64,000 bases of DNA from contig DAOMNN010000002.1 of NCBI GenBank assembly GCA_035443825.1, positions 23,937 to 87,936 of the forward strand, given 5' to 3'. The notes below the pieces were generated by a model. It was not told the origin of the DNA and did no database searches. It was given only the letters and a program-made list of their open reading frames with translations. A program made the translations under genes and the position numbers. Origin of the DNA: DAOMNN01 sp035443825 (lineage in GTDB: Bacteria > Pseudomonadota > Gammaproteobacteria > Burkholderiales > Rhodocyclaceae). Positions 27,968 to 38,227 of this stretch are shown here, in pieces (the stretch's first letter is position 1; every line of letters starts with the position of its first letter).

Positions 27968-29452
27968 TCAGAGCTTGCTCACGGCAACATGCCGCAGGAG
28001 TTCATTGACCGAAGCGTGCATCACCTCGGTGAAGGGGAACGGGTACACGCCCATCGCGAGCACGCAAAGCGCCAGGATCGCAAGGAAGGCGAACTCGCGC
28101 CCGTTGATGTCCTGCAACTGCGCCACGTGATCGTTGGCCACCGCACCGAACACCACCCGCTTGTACATCCACAGGGTGTAGGCAGCTCCCAGGATCAGCG
28201 TGGTCGCGGCCAGGAAAGCCACCCAGAAATTGAACTGCACCGCGCCGAGGATGACCATGAACTCGCCCACGAAACCGCTCGTGCCGGGAAGGCCGGCGTT
28301 GGCCATCGCGAACAGCATGAAGAAGGCTGCGAACTTCGGCATCGTCCTCACCACGCCGCCGTAGTCGGCGATGTTGCGCGAATGCATGCGGTCGTAGAGC
28401 ACCCCGATGCACAGGAACATCGCACCCGACACGAAACCGTGGGAGATCATCTGCACCAGGGCGCCCTCGATGCCGAGACTGTTGAACATGAAGAACCCGA
28501 GGGTCACGAAGCCCATGTGCGCAATCGACGAGTACGCGACCAGCTTCTTCATGTCCGTCTGGACCAGCGCAACGAATCCGATGTACACCACCGCGATCAG
28601 CGACAGCGTGATCATCAGCGGCGCCATCGAGTGGGCAGCATCGGGCACGATGGGCAGCGAAAAACGCAGGAACCCGTAGGCACCGAGCTTGAGCGCGATG
28701 GCCGCCAGCACCACCGAGCCGCCGGTGGGGGCTTCGACGTGGGCATCGGGCAGCCAGGTGTGCACCGGCCACATCGGCACCTTGACCGCAAAGGCGATGA
28801 GGAAGGCCCAGAAGATCAGGGTCTGTGGCGCCATGCCGAGCGGCAACTGGTGCCACTGCAGTATGCTGAAGCTGCCCCCCGCCTCCATGAACAGGTAGAG
28901 CAGCGCGACCAGCATCAGCAGCGAACCGACCAGCGTGTAGAGAAAGAACTTGATCGCCGCGTACACCCGGTTGGCGCCGCCCCAGATGCCGATGATCAGG
29001 TAAAGGGGGATCAGCGAGGCCTCGAAGAAGACATAGAAGAGCACGCCGTCGAGTGCCGAGAAGATGCCGTTCATCAGGCCTGACATGATCAGGAAAGCGG
29101 CGAAGTACTGTGCGACCTTGTCCTGGATCACCTGCCAACCCGCGAGGATGACGATGATCGTGACGAACGAGTTCAGCAGCACGAACAGCACCGAAATGCC
29201 GTCGACCCCGAGGTGATAGTTGATGTTGAAGCGCGGAATCCACTGCGCGAACTCCGAAAACTGCATCGCGCTGCTGCTGCTATCGAAGAAGACGTAGAGC
29301 GGAATCGTGACGACGAAGCCCGAGAATGCGACTGCCAGCGCCAGCGCCCGTGCCATTGGCGCGTTCCGGTCAGAACCCGTGGCCAGCACAAGCAGTCCGC
29401 CCAGGATCGGGATCCAGATCGCGAGGCTGAGAAGTGGCATACCCGTCGTCAT
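27968..29452 (-). CDS. nuoM: NADH-quinone oxidoreductase subunit M
   Basis: This 494-residue antiporter-like subunit of complex I has about 14 helices and the typical KVPMWPVHTWLPDAHVEAPT segment. It forms one of the proton channels of the membrane arm. It is 73 bp downstream of nuoL. Confidence 0.97.
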   Translation of the reverse strand: MTTGMPLLSLAIWIPILGGLLVLATGSDRNAPMARALALAVAFSGFVVTIPLYVFFDSSSSAMQFSEFAQWIPRFNINYHLGVDGISVLFVLLNSFVTIIVILAGWQVIQDKVAQYFAAFLIMSGLMNGIFSALDGVLFYVFFEASLIPLYLIIGIWGGANRVYAAIKFFLYTLVGSLLMLVALLYLFMEAGGSFSILQWHQLPLGMAPQTLIFWAFLIAFAVKVPMWPVHTWLPDAHVEAPTGGSVVLAAIALKLGAYGFLRFSLPIVPDAAHSMAPLMITLSLIAVVYIGFVALVQTDMKKLVAYSSIAHMGFVTLGFFMFNSLGIEGALVQMISHGFVSGAMFLCIGVLYDRMHSRNIADYGGVVRTMPKFAAFFMLFAMANAGLPGTSGFVGEFMVILGAVQFNFWVAFLAATTLILGAAYTLWMYKRVVFGAVANDHVAQLQDINGREFAFLAILALCVLAMGVYPFPFTEVMHASVNELLRHVAVSKL

Positions 29453-29525
29453 TGTTGCTTTCCGTTCAGTGCGCCCGCGTGGGCGCGCATTTGTTTGTCG
29501 GTATTCAGTCGTCGATCGGTCCGGC

Positions 29526-31529
29526 TCATCCGATGTTGAACCAGAAGGTGAGCAGCACGAACACGCCGATGATCATCGCGAACGCGTACTGGTACAGGTG
29601 GCCGCTCTGGAACAGCCTCGACATCTGGGCGATCCAGCCTACCAGGCGCGCAGAACCATTCACCGCGACGCCGTCGATCAGGGCCCTGTCACCGCCCTTC
29701 CACAGCCCCGCGCCGAGCATGCGCGAGCCTGCGGCGAAGACCACCTCGTTGAATCGATCGAAGTAGTACTTGTTCTCGAGCAAGGTATTGATCGGGCGCA
29801 GGCGGCGCTGGATCACGGCTGGAATGTCGGGACGCACCATGTAGAAGAACCACGCCAGCGCGACGCCGCCCATCGCCAGCCAGAACGGTGCGGTCTGCAG
29901 ACCATGTATCGCCATTGCCAGCACCCCGTCAAACGAGGCTTCGAGCGCCGACAGGCCCACGTGGTGATCGGCAACGAAGATGGCGCTGTTGAACCAGGCG
30001 CCGAACAGCATCGGCTCGATCGTGAACAGGCCGATCAGCACGGACGGGATTGCGAGCAGAATCAGCGGCACGGTGACCACCCACGGCGACTCGTGCGGTT
30101 TCTCGCCTGGAGCCAGCCCGTGATGATGCGCGTCGTCATGATGCGCATCGTGGTGAGCACCATGCGCCTTGGCGAACCTTTCTTCGCCGTGGAACACGAG
30201 GAAGTACATTCTGAACGAGTAGAACGCGGTCACGAACACGCCGAGCAGGACGCAGAACATGGCGTAGCCTGCCCCCGGAATCGTCGCCGCACCGACCGCC
30301 TCGATGATCGAGTCCTTGGAGTAGAAGCCCGAGAACAACGGAAATCCGATCAGCGCCAGCGAACCGAGCAACGAGGTGATCCAGGTAATCGGCATGTACT
30401 TGCGCAACCCGCCCATCTCACGCATGTCCTGCACGTGATGCATGCCGATGATGACAGAACCCGCACCGAGGAATAGCAGCGCCTTGAAGAAGGCGTGCGT
30501 CATCAGGTGGAACACCGCTGCCGAATAGGCCGACACGCCCAGTGCGACCGTCATGTAGCCGAGTTGCGACAGCGTCGAGTAGGCCACCACGCGCTTGATG
30601 TCGTTCTGCACGATGCCGAGGAATCCCATGAACAGTGCCGTGGTGGCGCCGATCACGAGCACGAAGGAGAGCGCCGTATCCGACAGTTCGAACAGCGGCG
30701 ACATGCGCGCGACCATGAAGATCCCTGCGGTCACCATGGTCGCGGCGTGGATCAGCGCCGAGATCGGCGTCGGGCCTTCCATCGAGTCGGGCAGCCAAAC
30801 ATGAAGCGGTACCTGGGCCGACTTGCCCATCGCCCCGATGAAGAGGCAGATGCAGATCGCGGTGATCAGCGGCCAGCCGGTACCTGGCATGTCCATCGAC
30901 GCCAGTTCGCCCGAGCGCGCGAACACCTCCGCATAGTCGAGACTGCCGGCATAGGCGGCAATGAGTCCGATCCCGAGCAGAAAACCGAAGTCGCCGACGC
31001 GGTTGACCAGGAAGGCCTTCAGGTTGGCGTAGATCGCGGTCGGGCGATCATGCCAGAAACCGATCAGCAGATATGACACCAGCCCCACCGCCTCCCAGCC
31101 GAAGAACAACTGCAGGAAGTTGTTCGCCATCACCAGCATCAGCATGGAAAAGGTGAACAGCGAGATGTAGCTGAAGAACCGCTGGTAGCCAGGGTCGTCC
31201 TTCATGTAGCCGATGGTGTAGATGTGCACCATCAGGGATACGAAGGTGACGACCAGCATCATCATCGTCGTCAGGGGGTCGATCAGGAAGCCGATCTCGA
31301 AACTGAGGCCGCCGCTTTCCATCCAGGTGTAAATGGTGCCGTTGAAGAGGTTGCCGTTGCGCACATCCTGGAAGATCACCACCGACGCCAGGAAGGACAC
31401 CAGTACCCCGAGAATCGTGATGCCGTGGGCACCGGAACGACCCAACCGCTTTCCGAACAGCCCGGCCAGGATCGCGCCGGCGAGTGGCGCCAGCGGAACG
31501 AGAAGATAGAGCGCTTTCATGTCCGACAT
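29526..31529 (-). CDS. nuoL: NADH-quinone oxidoreductase subunit L
   Basis: The product is 667 residues, the usual length, with about 16 helices including the long lateral helix at the C-terminus. The QVPLHVWLPDSMEGPTP signature and a cytoplasmic His-rich loop (HHDAHHDDAHHHG) are visible. It is the distal proton-pumping subunit. Two bases separate it from nuoK. Confidence 0.97.
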   Translation of the reverse strand: MSDMKALYLLVPLAPLAGAILAGLFGKRLGRSGAHGITILGVLVSFLASVVIFQDVRNGNLFNGTIYTWMESGGLSFEIGFLIDPLTTMMMLVVTFVSLMVHIYTIGYMKDDPGYQRFFSYISLFTFSMLMLVMANNFLQLFFGWEAVGLVSYLLIGFWHDRPTAIYANLKAFLVNRVGDFGFLLGIGLIAAYAGSLDYAEVFARSGELASMDMPGTGWPLITAICICLFIGAMGKSAQVPLHVWLPDSMEGPTPISALIHAATMVTAGIFMVARMSPLFELSDTALSFVLVIGATTALFMGFLGIVQNDIKRVVAYSTLSQLGYMTVALGVSAYSAAVFHLMTHAFFKALLFLGAGSVIIGMHHVQDMREMGGLRKYMPITWITSLLGSLALIGFPLFSGFYSKDSIIEAVGAATIPGAGYAMFCVLLGVFVTAFYSFRMYFLVFHGEERFAKAHGAHHDAHHDDAHHHGLAPGEKPHESPWVVTVPLILLAIPSVLIGLFTIEPMLFGAWFNSAIFVADHHVGLSALEASFDGVLAMAIHGLQTAPFWLAMGGVALAWFFYMVRPDIPAVIQRRLRPINTLLENKYYFDRFNEVVFAAGSRMLGAGLWKGGDRALIDGVAVNGSARLVGWIAQMSRLFQSGHLYQYAFAMIIGVFVLLTFWFNIG

Positions 31530-31531
31530 CG

Positions 31532-31837
31532 TTAACCCTTGAGGCTGTCCAGATCATCGACATTGATGGTGCGCAGATTGCGGAAGAGCACCACCAGAAT
31601 CGCCAGGCCGATGGCGGACTCCGCTGCAGCCACGGTGAGAATGAAGAAAACGAAGATCTGACCGGCCAGATCCCCCAGATAGTGGGAGAAGGCGATGAAA
31701 TTCAGATTCACCGCGAGCAGCATTAACTCGATCGCCATCAGCAACACGATCAGGTTCTTCCGGTTCAGGAAGATGCCCACCACGCTGATCGCGAACAGAA
31801 TCGCGCCGAGGACGAGGTAATGGGAGAGCGACAGCAT
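31532..31837 (-). CDS. nuoK: NADH-quinone oxidoreductase subunit K
   Basis: This 101-residue protein has three helices. The conserved Glu in LMAIELMLLAVNLN and a second in AAAESAIGLAI belong to the proton path. ATG at 31837 is chosen over an adjacent TTG because it gives the usual family N-terminus. Confidence 0.97.
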   Translation of the reverse strand: MLSLSHYLVLGAILFAISVVGIFLNRKNLIVLLMAIELMLLAVNLNFIAFSHYLGDLAGQIFVFFILTVAAAESAIGLAILVVLFRNLRTINVDDLDSLKG

Positions 31838-31880
31838 CAATGACCCCTTGCTTGCACCGGCCTCATGGCCGCCGCAGTTC

Positions 31881-32483
31881 TCATTCTTTTTCGCTCGGCA
31901 TCGAGACCAGCTTCACGCGGTCTTCGCGCCGTGTCGTAACCTGCTCGGACGGATTCAGATGGCGCGCACCCTTGCGCTTTCTCAACGTCAGGGTGACCGC
32001 CGCGACCATCGCCACGAGCAGCACCAGCGACGCCAGTTCGAACGGATACACGTACTCGGTGTAGAGCAGACGGCCGATTTCGCGCGTATTGCTGTACCCC
32101 TCCTGAGCCGCCGGCGGTTCGGGCATCGCCTCCAGCCCGAAGTAGCGGCCGCCGAGAACCAGCACCATCTGCACCGCGAGCAGTATGCCGACCAGTCCCC
32201 CGACCGGAAGATGCGCCCAGAAGCCCTGTCGTATGCGCTCGACATTGATGTCGAGCATCATCACCACGAACAGGAACAGCACCATCACCGCCCCCACATA
32301 GACGAGGACTAGGACGATCGCGAGAAACTCGGCCTCGAGCAGCATCCATATGCCGCTTGCACTGAAGAACGAGAGCACGAGGAACAAGGCCGCATGCACC
32401 GGATTCTTGGCGGTGACCACCCGGACCGCCGCGAAGATCAGGATCGCGGCCATCACGTAGAAGACGAATGTCTTGAATTCCAT
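31881..32483 (-). CDS. nuoJ: NADH-quinone oxidoreductase subunit J
   Basis: This 200-residue protein has five helices, including the conserved VYVGAVMVLFLFVVMML helix that contains the pi-bulge in known structures. ATG at 32483 (MEFKTFVFY) matches the family start. The C-terminal 30 residues are charged and extramembranous. Confidence 0.96.
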   Translation of the reverse strand: MEFKTFVFYVMAAILIFAAVRVVTAKNPVHAALFLVLSFFSASGIWMLLEAEFLAIVLVLVYVGAVMVLFLFVVMMLDINVERIRQGFWAHLPVGGLVGILLAVQMVLVLGGRYFGLEAMPEPPAAQEGYSNTREIGRLLYTEYVYPFELASLVLLVAMVAAVTLTLRKRKGARHLNPSEQVTTRREDRVKLVSMPSEKE

Positions 32484-32515
32484 GTTCGGTTCAATGGCGC
32501 CCCGGGGCACCCTCC

Positions 32516-33001
32516 TTAGCGATATTTCGCGTCAGCTTCACGGTCGGCCGCGATCTGGGCCTCGTTCCGGTCACCCACGGCCAGCAGCATCTGCTTGGTG
32601 TAGTAGAGATCCCCGCGCTTTTCGCCGTGATACTCGAGCACCCGCGTCTCCACGATCGCGTCCACCGGGCACGCCTCCTCGCAGAAACCGCAGAAGATGC
32701 ACTTGGTGAGGTCGATGTCGTAGCGTGTCGTCCGGCGCGAGCCGTCGTCGCGCTGCTCGGACTCGATCGTGATCGCCATCGCCGGGCACACCGCCTCACA
32801 CAGCTTGCACGCGATACAGCGCTCCTCGCCGTTGGGATAGCGGCGCAGCGCATGCAGCCCGCGAAAGCGCCCGCTCTGGGGCGTCTTCTCCTCCGGGTAC
32901 TGCACGGTGATCTTGCGCGCGAACAGATGGCGGCCGGTGACCGCCATGCCCTTGACCAGTTCCTTGAGGAACAGGCTACCGATGTATTCCTTCGCACCCA
33001 T
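32516..33001 (-). CDS. nuoI: NADH-quinone oxidoreductase subunit I
   Basis: This 161-residue peripheral-arm subunit binds two 4Fe-4S clusters through CIACKLCEAVCP and CIFCGFCEEACP. It passes electrons from NuoG towards NuoB. The frame is open well upstream, but MGAKEYIGSLFLKELVKG is the family N-terminus. Confidence 0.97.
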   Translation of the reverse strand: MGAKEYIGSLFLKELVKGMAVTGRHLFARKITVQYPEEKTPQSGRFRGLHALRRYPNGEERCIACKLCEAVCPAMAITIESEQRDDGSRRTTRYDIDLTKCIFCGFCEEACPVDAIVETRVLEYHGEKRGDLYYTKQMLLAVGDRNEAQIAADREADAKYR

Positions 33002-33009
33002 CTTCGGCC

Positions 33010-34059
33010 CTACCTCCAGATCGACAGCGGGGTCATCATCCACACTGCCACGACAATGACCCATACGATCGTGATGGGAATGAACACCTTCCAGCCCAGA
33101 CGCATGATGTGGTCGTAACGGAAGCGCGGGAAAGTCGCACGCGCCCACAGGAACAGGAACAGGATGAACGCGGTCTTGAGCGCGAGCCAGTGGAACCCGT
33201 CGGGCAGGAACCCCACCGGCGACAGCCAGCCGCCCAGGAACAGCAACGAGGTCATCGCCGAGACGAGAATCATGTTCGCGTATTCGCCGAGGAAGAACAG
33301 CGCGAAGGTCATCCCCGAATATTCCACCATATGTCCGGCAACGACTTCCGCCTCGCCTTCGACCACGTCGAACGGCGCCCGATTGGTTTCTGCGATGCCC
33401 GAGATCACGAACACCACGAACATCGGCAGTAACGGCAGCCAGTTCCATGAGAGGAAGGAAAGGCCCATGTCATGGAAGCGCCCCTGCCCCTGCGACAGCA
33501 CGATGTCGCTCAGATTGAGGCTGGCCGAGATGAGCAGCACGCAGATCAGCGCGAAGCCCATCGCGACTTCGTAGGAGATCATCTGTGCCGATGCGCGCAT
33601 CGCCCCCAGGAACGGATACTTCGAGTTCGACGCCCAGCCGGCAATGATGACCCCATAGACCTCGAGCGACGTGATCGCGAGCAGCAACAGCAGCCCCGCG
33701 TTGACGTTCGCGAGCACGACCCCGTCGGAGAACGGAATCACCGACCAGGCCACGAGCGCGGGCGCGAGCGCGAAAATCGGGCCGAGGATGAACAGACCCT
33801 TGTTCGCACCCGACGGGATGATGATCTCCTTGAACAGGAGCTTCATGCCGTCCGCGATCGGTTGCAGAAGTCCTATCGGGCCGACGCGGTTGGGTCCGAT
33901 CCGGACCTGCATGTAGCCGATCACCTTGCGCTCGGCATAGGTCAGGTAGGCTACGCACAGCATGAGCGGCACGATGATTGCGAAGATCTTGACCAGGGTC
34001 CACACCAATGGCCAGATCGGGCCGAAGAGTTGCGCGACCGGCTGAAGCATCCCTTCCAT
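33010..34059 (-). CDS. nuoH: NADH-quinone oxidoreductase subunit H
   Basis: This 349-residue protein with eight or nine helices forms much of the quinone chamber. Typical segments are YAERKVIGYMQVRIGPNRVG and ETNRAPFDVVEGEAE. The start overlaps the nuoG stop (TGATG), which favours ATG at 34059 over the GTG just before it. Confidence 0.97.
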   Translation of the reverse strand: MEGMLQPVAQLFGPIWPLVWTLVKIFAIIVPLMLCVAYLTYAERKVIGYMQVRIGPNRVGPIGLLQPIADGMKLLFKEIIIPSGANKGLFILGPIFALAPALVAWSVIPFSDGVVLANVNAGLLLLLAITSLEVYGVIIAGWASNSKYPFLGAMRASAQMISYEVAMGFALICVLLISASLNLSDIVLSQGQGRFHDMGLSFLSWNWLPLLPMFVVFVISGIAETNRAPFDVVEGEAEVVAGHMVEYSGMTFALFFLGEYANMILVSAMTSLLFLGGWLSPVGFLPDGFHWLALKTAFILFLFLWARATFPRFRYDHIMRLGWKVFIPITIVWVIVVAVWMMTPLSIWR

Positions 34060-36398
34060 CACACGCGCTCCATGCTGATTTCACCGCTCATCGGCCCGAG
34101 CGAGGCCGTCGCCGCATGGGCTGCCGGCACGCGTACGCAGGCGGCTGCGACGCAATCGTCGGCGACGACCGCCAGTTCGGTGCTCGCAGTCCCCTGCTTC
34201 AGCCTCACCCGATCTCCCGAAACGACGCCCATGCCCGCGAGCGTCGCGCTGCTTGCACGCGCGACGGGTTCGGCGGCGTCGCGGGTGCGCTGCAGCGCAT
34301 CTGCACGGCGTACCAGCGGATCGGCAAAATGGATGGGCACGTCGCTGACGCGCTCCAGGCGCTTCTTGTCGGACGTAACGAGCGACACGGGCATCTCGTC
34401 GACCGTATTGCCTAGCCGCGCGGCAAAGTCGTTTCCTAGCGCCTCCGCGAGCACGGATTCCGAGTCGTTGTAGCCGAAGCCGGGCAGCGACAGCAGATTG
34501 CCGAGCACGCGCCACACTTTCCATGCCGGGCGAGTCTCGGCGCGCGGGCGCGCCACCGCGGCGAACGACTGCGCCGTCCCTTCGCAATTAACGAAGGTCC
34601 CCGAGGTTTCCGCGAAGGGAGAAACGGGCAGCAGCACGTCGGCGACCTGCCTCAGCGACGACGAATCGAAGGATGACAGCGCAACCACCAGGCGCGCACC
34701 GTCCAGCGCCTGCAGGGTTGCCGTCGGGTCGGCGAAATCGCGATCCGGCTCCGCACAGGAAAGGATATAAGCCATGCGTGGCTGTTCGAGCATCGTACGT
34801 GCGTTGAGGCCGCCGTCGCCGGGCACCGCATTGACCAGATACCCACCCACCGAATTGGCCGCTTCGCCGATCACGCCGAACACGCCGCCGCTGAGGCGAG
34901 CGAGCTCCTGTGCAAGCTGCAGTATGGCGGTGGCCGCCTGGCTCTGGACGGCGAGATTGCCCAGCCAGATGGCAACCTTACGTCCGCCTGCGAGGCTGTC
35001 GGCAATTGCCCGCGCCTCGTCCGAAATCCTCGTCGGCCTGGCCGGTGCAAACGCGTCCGATACCGAAAGCCCCTTGGATTCTGCGAGCGCGAAAGCAACT
35101 TCCAGCATGGTCGCGGCGATTGCGGACGGTGCGACCAGGGCGCGCTGGCGAACCGGCAGCAGCCAGTCGTCCGCGGTGGGATTGATCACGCTCACGTCCA
35201 GGCCGCGCTTGGCCGCCTGCCGCACACGCTGCGCCAGCAGCGGGGTGTCCTTGCGCAGGAAACTGCCAATGACGAGCAGGCGGTCGAGATCGGCCACGCC
35301 GGCGATTGGCATGCCCAGCCAGGGGGCCCCGCGGCGCTTCCCATCCGCTGCGAAATCGGCCTGGCGCAGGCGGAAGTCGACGTTCTCCGAACCCAGGGCG
35401 CGAACCACCTTCTGCGCGAGATACAGTTCCTCGACCGTCGAATGCGGCGATAGAAGCGCCCCCAGCGCCTCGCCGCCATGTTCGGCGACCACGTCGCGCA
35501 GTCCGTTTGCGGCGAACTCGAGCGCAGTCTGCCAATCGACCCGCTTCCACTCGCCGCCCTGTCGGATCATCGGCGCGGCGAGCCGCTCCTCGCTGCTCAG
35601 GGCTTCATAGGAAAAGCGATCCTTGTCCGACAGCCAGCACTCGTTGATCGATTCGTTCTCCAAGGGCAGAACGCGCCTTACCGTGTCGTGCTTGACCTGG
35701 ACGATGAGATTGGAGCCAAGCGAGTCATGGGGGCTGACCGACTTGCGCCGCGACAGCTCCCAGGTGCGAGCGGAGAACCTGAACGGCTTCGACGTGAGCG
35801 CACCGACCGGGCACAGGTCGATGATGTTGCCCGACAGTTCGGAATCCACCGTCTTCTCGATGAAGGGCATGATCTCCGCGTGCTCGCCACGGAAGGCCTG
35901 GCCAAGCTCCATCTCGCCGGCGATCTCCTGCGTGAAGCGCACGCAGCGGGTGCAATTGATGCACCGGGTCATGTCCGTGGACACCAGCGGGCCGAGATTC
36001 TTGTTGAATACGACCCGTTTCTCTTCCTGGTAGCGGGACTGGCCGGCGCCGTAGCCGACCGCCAGATCCTGGAGCTGGCACTCGCCGCCCTGATCGCAGA
36101 TCGGGCAATCGAGCGGGTGATTGATGAGCAGGAACTCCATCACCCCCTTCTGCGCCTTGATCGCCAGTTCCGAGTGCGTCCACACTTTCATGCCGTTGGT
36201 CACCGGCGTGGCACAGGCCGGCAGCGGCTTGGGGGCCTTCTCGACCTGTACGAGGCACATGCGGCAGCTGGCCGCAATCGAGAGTTTCTTGTGGTAGCAG
36301 AAATGCGGAATGTAGGTTTCGGCCCTGGCGGCAGCATCCATGATGGTGCTGCCGTCGGGGACGGTGACCTGCTTGCCGTCGATTTCGATCTCTAGCAT
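34059..36398 (-). CDS. nuoG: NADH-quinone oxidoreductase subunit G
   Basis: The product is 779 residues. The N-terminal domain binds a 2Fe-2S cluster (CYHKKLSIAASCRMC) and 4Fe-4S clusters (CPICDQGGEC, CINCTRCVRF). The rest is a degenerate molybdopterin-oxidoreductase fold with no cofactor. The start at 36398 overlaps the end of nuoF by seven bases and gives the family start MLEIEIDGK. Confidence 0.96.
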   Translation of the reverse strand: MLEIEIDGKQVTVPDGSTIMDAAARAETYIPHFCYHKKLSIAASCRMCLVQVEKAPKPLPACATPVTNGMKVWTHSELAIKAQKGVMEFLLINHPLDCPICDQGGECQLQDLAVGYGAGQSRYQEEKRVVFNKNLGPLVSTDMTRCINCTRCVRFTQEIAGEMELGQAFRGEHAEIMPFIEKTVDSELSGNIIDLCPVGALTSKPFRFSARTWELSRRKSVSPHDSLGSNLIVQVKHDTVRRVLPLENESINECWLSDKDRFSYEALSSEERLAAPMIRQGGEWKRVDWQTALEFAANGLRDVVAEHGGEALGALLSPHSTVEELYLAQKVVRALGSENVDFRLRQADFAADGKRRGAPWLGMPIAGVADLDRLLVIGSFLRKDTPLLAQRVRQAAKRGLDVSVINPTADDWLLPVRQRALVAPSAIAATMLEVAFALAESKGLSVSDAFAPARPTRISDEARAIADSLAGGRKVAIWLGNLAVQSQAATAILQLAQELARLSGGVFGVIGEAANSVGGYLVNAVPGDGGLNARTMLEQPRMAYILSCAEPDRDFADPTATLQALDGARLVVALSSFDSSSLRQVADVLLPVSPFAETSGTFVNCEGTAQSFAAVARPRAETRPAWKVWRVLGNLLSLPGFGYNDSESVLAEALGNDFAARLGNTVDEMPVSLVTSDKKRLERVSDVPIHFADPLVRRADALQRTRDAAEPVARASSATLAGMGVVSGDRVRLKQGTASTELAVVADDCVAAACVRVPAAHAATASLGPMSGEISMERV

Positions 36399-37711
36399 GA
36401 CGGGCTCACGTAGATTTGGCTGCCCTCGTGCTGGAGCTCGGGCGGCACGAGACATTTCTTGTGTTCGATGTGGTACTCGAACTCGGAACCGAAGTGCTTC
36501 ACGAAGCTCTGCACCGGCATGGACGCTGCGTCGCCGAGCGCGCAGATCGTGCGTCCCATGATGTTGGTGGTGACCGAGTTGAGCAGATCGAGGTCGTCAG
36601 GACGCCCGAGCCCGTTCTCGATCCGGTGCACCACCCGGTAGAGCCAGCCGGTACCCTCGCGGCACGGGGTGCATTGGCCGCAGGATTCCTCGAAATAGAA
36701 ATAGGACAGCCGCTCCAGCGCCTTGACCATGCATACCGTCTCGTCCATCACGATGACTGCGCCGGAGCCCAGCATCGACCCGGCCTTGGCGATCGAATCG
36801 TAGTCGAGCGTACAGTCCATGATGACCTCGCCGGGCAGTACCGGCGAAGACGAACCACCGGGAATCACCGCCTTGAGCTTGCGCCCGCCGCGCATCCCGC
36901 CCGCCATCTCGAGCAGTTCCGCGAACGGCGTGCCCATCTCGACCTCGTAGTTGCCGGGCCTGTTCACGTGACCGGAGATCGAAAAGATCTTGGTGCCGCC
37001 GTTGTTCGGCTTGCCGAGTTCGAGAAACGCCTGCCCGCCCATGTTGAGGATGAACGGCACGGAGGCGAAGGTCTCGGTATTGTTGATCGTCGTCGGTTTG
37101 CCGTAGAGGCCGTAGCTAGCGGGAAACGGGGGCTTGAAGCGCGGCTGGCCCTTCTTGCCCTCGATCGACTCGAGCAACGCCGTCTCCTCGCCGCAGATGT
37201 ACGCCCCATATCCATGATGCGCGAACAGTTCGAACGAGAAATCGCTGCCAAGGATGTTCGGCCCGAGCAGATTCGCGGCACGGGCTTCGGCGAGGGCCTC
37301 CTCGAAACGTTCGTAGATCTCGAAGATCTCGCCGTGAATATAGTTGTAACCGCGCGCCGCGCCCATCGCATAGGCCGCGATGATCATGCCCTCGATCACG
37401 CTGTGGGGGTTGTAGCGCAGGATATCGCGATCCTTGAACGTGCCGGGTTCGCCTTCGTCCGAGTTGCACGCCAGGTACTTGTCGCCCGGAAACGCGCGCG
37501 GCATGAAGCTCCACTTGAGTCCGGTCGGGAAGCCGGCCCCGCCCCGCCCACGCAGCACCGAAAGCTTCAGGTCGGCGATGATAGCCTCGCCCGGCGTCTT
37601 CTCGCTGATGATGCGCTTGAGCGCGGAGTAGCCGCCCCTCGCGATGTAGTCCTGCAGCCGCCAGCTGCGATCGCCGTCGAGACCGGCAAGAATCAGTGGG
37701 TGTGCACTCAT
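36392..37711 (-). CDS. nuoF: NADH-quinone oxidoreductase subunit F
   Basis: This 439-residue subunit oxidises NADH. The glycine-rich GRGGAGFPTG loop and the NSDEGEPGTFKD segment bind NADH and FMN, and SCGQCTPCREG holds the N3 4Fe-4S cluster. It overlaps nuoE by four bases. Confidence 0.97.
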   Translation of the reverse strand: MSAHPLILAGLDGDRSWRLQDYIARGGYSALKRIISEKTPGEAIIADLKLSVLRGRGGAGFPTGLKWSFMPRAFPGDKYLACNSDEGEPGTFKDRDILRYNPHSVIEGMIIAAYAMGAARGYNYIHGEIFEIYERFEEALAEARAANLLGPNILGSDFSFELFAHHGYGAYICGEETALLESIEGKKGQPRFKPPFPASYGLYGKPTTINNTETFASVPFILNMGGQAFLELGKPNNGGTKIFSISGHVNRPGNYEVEMGTPFAELLEMAGGMRGGRKLKAVIPGGSSSPVLPGEVIMDCTLDYDSIAKAGSMLGSGAVIVMDETVCMVKALERLSYFYFEESCGQCTPCREGTGWLYRVVHRIENGLGRPDDLDLLNSVTTNIMGRTICALGDAASMPVQSFVKHFGSEFEYHIEHKKCLVPPELQHEGSQIYVSPSC

Positions 37712-38187
37712 TTGCTATCCAGATCGGCCAGAAACTGATCGATCTTTTCCTTGGTCATCCAGCTGCACATTCGATGGTTGTTTACCAGCAGCACCGGCGC
37801 ATCGCCGCATGCACCCATGCACTCGCCTTCCTTTAGCGTGAACCTGCCGTCGGGCGTGGTTTCGTTGAACCCGATCCCGAGCTTTTCCTTCAGATAGTCG
37901 GCCGCATGAACGCCGCCGGAGAGCGCACACGGGAGGTTGGTGCACACCGTGATCTTGTGGCGCCCCACCGGTTCGAGGTCGTACATGTTGTAGAAGCTCG
38001 CGACCTCGTAGGCCGCGATCGCGGGCATATCGAGGTAGTCGGCGACGAAACCGATGGTGTCGCGCGAGAGCCAGCCCTTTTCGACCTGTGCAATGCGAAG
38101 GGCCGCCATCACGGCCGAGCGCTTCTGGTCCGGCGGGTACTTGGCGATCTCACGATCGATCTGTTGCAGCGATTCCTGGCTAAGCAT
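37708..38187 (-). CDS. nuoE: NADH-quinone oxidoreductase subunit E
   Basis: This is a 159-residue thioredoxin-like protein with a 2Fe-2S cluster bound by Cys in VCTNLPC and in GECMGACGDAP. It sits beside NuoF in the NADH-oxidising module. Confidence 0.96.
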   Translation of the reverse strand: MLSQESLQQIDREIAKYPPDQKRSAVMAALRIAQVEKGWLSRDTIGFVADYLDMPAIAAYEVASFYNMYDLEPVGRHKITVCTNLPCALSGGVHAADYLKEKLGIGFNETTPDGRFTLKEGECMGACGDAPVLLVNNHRMCSWMTKEKIDQFLADLDSK

Positions 38188-38227
38188 TTCGTGCCCGTCT
38201 TCCCGTTATCTGCCCGTGTTACCCATC

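Noticed and set aside
30100..30180. GATG/CATC-rich stretch as a short tandem repeat
   Set aside because: It encodes the His/Asp-rich cytoplasmic loop of NuoL and needs no other explanation.
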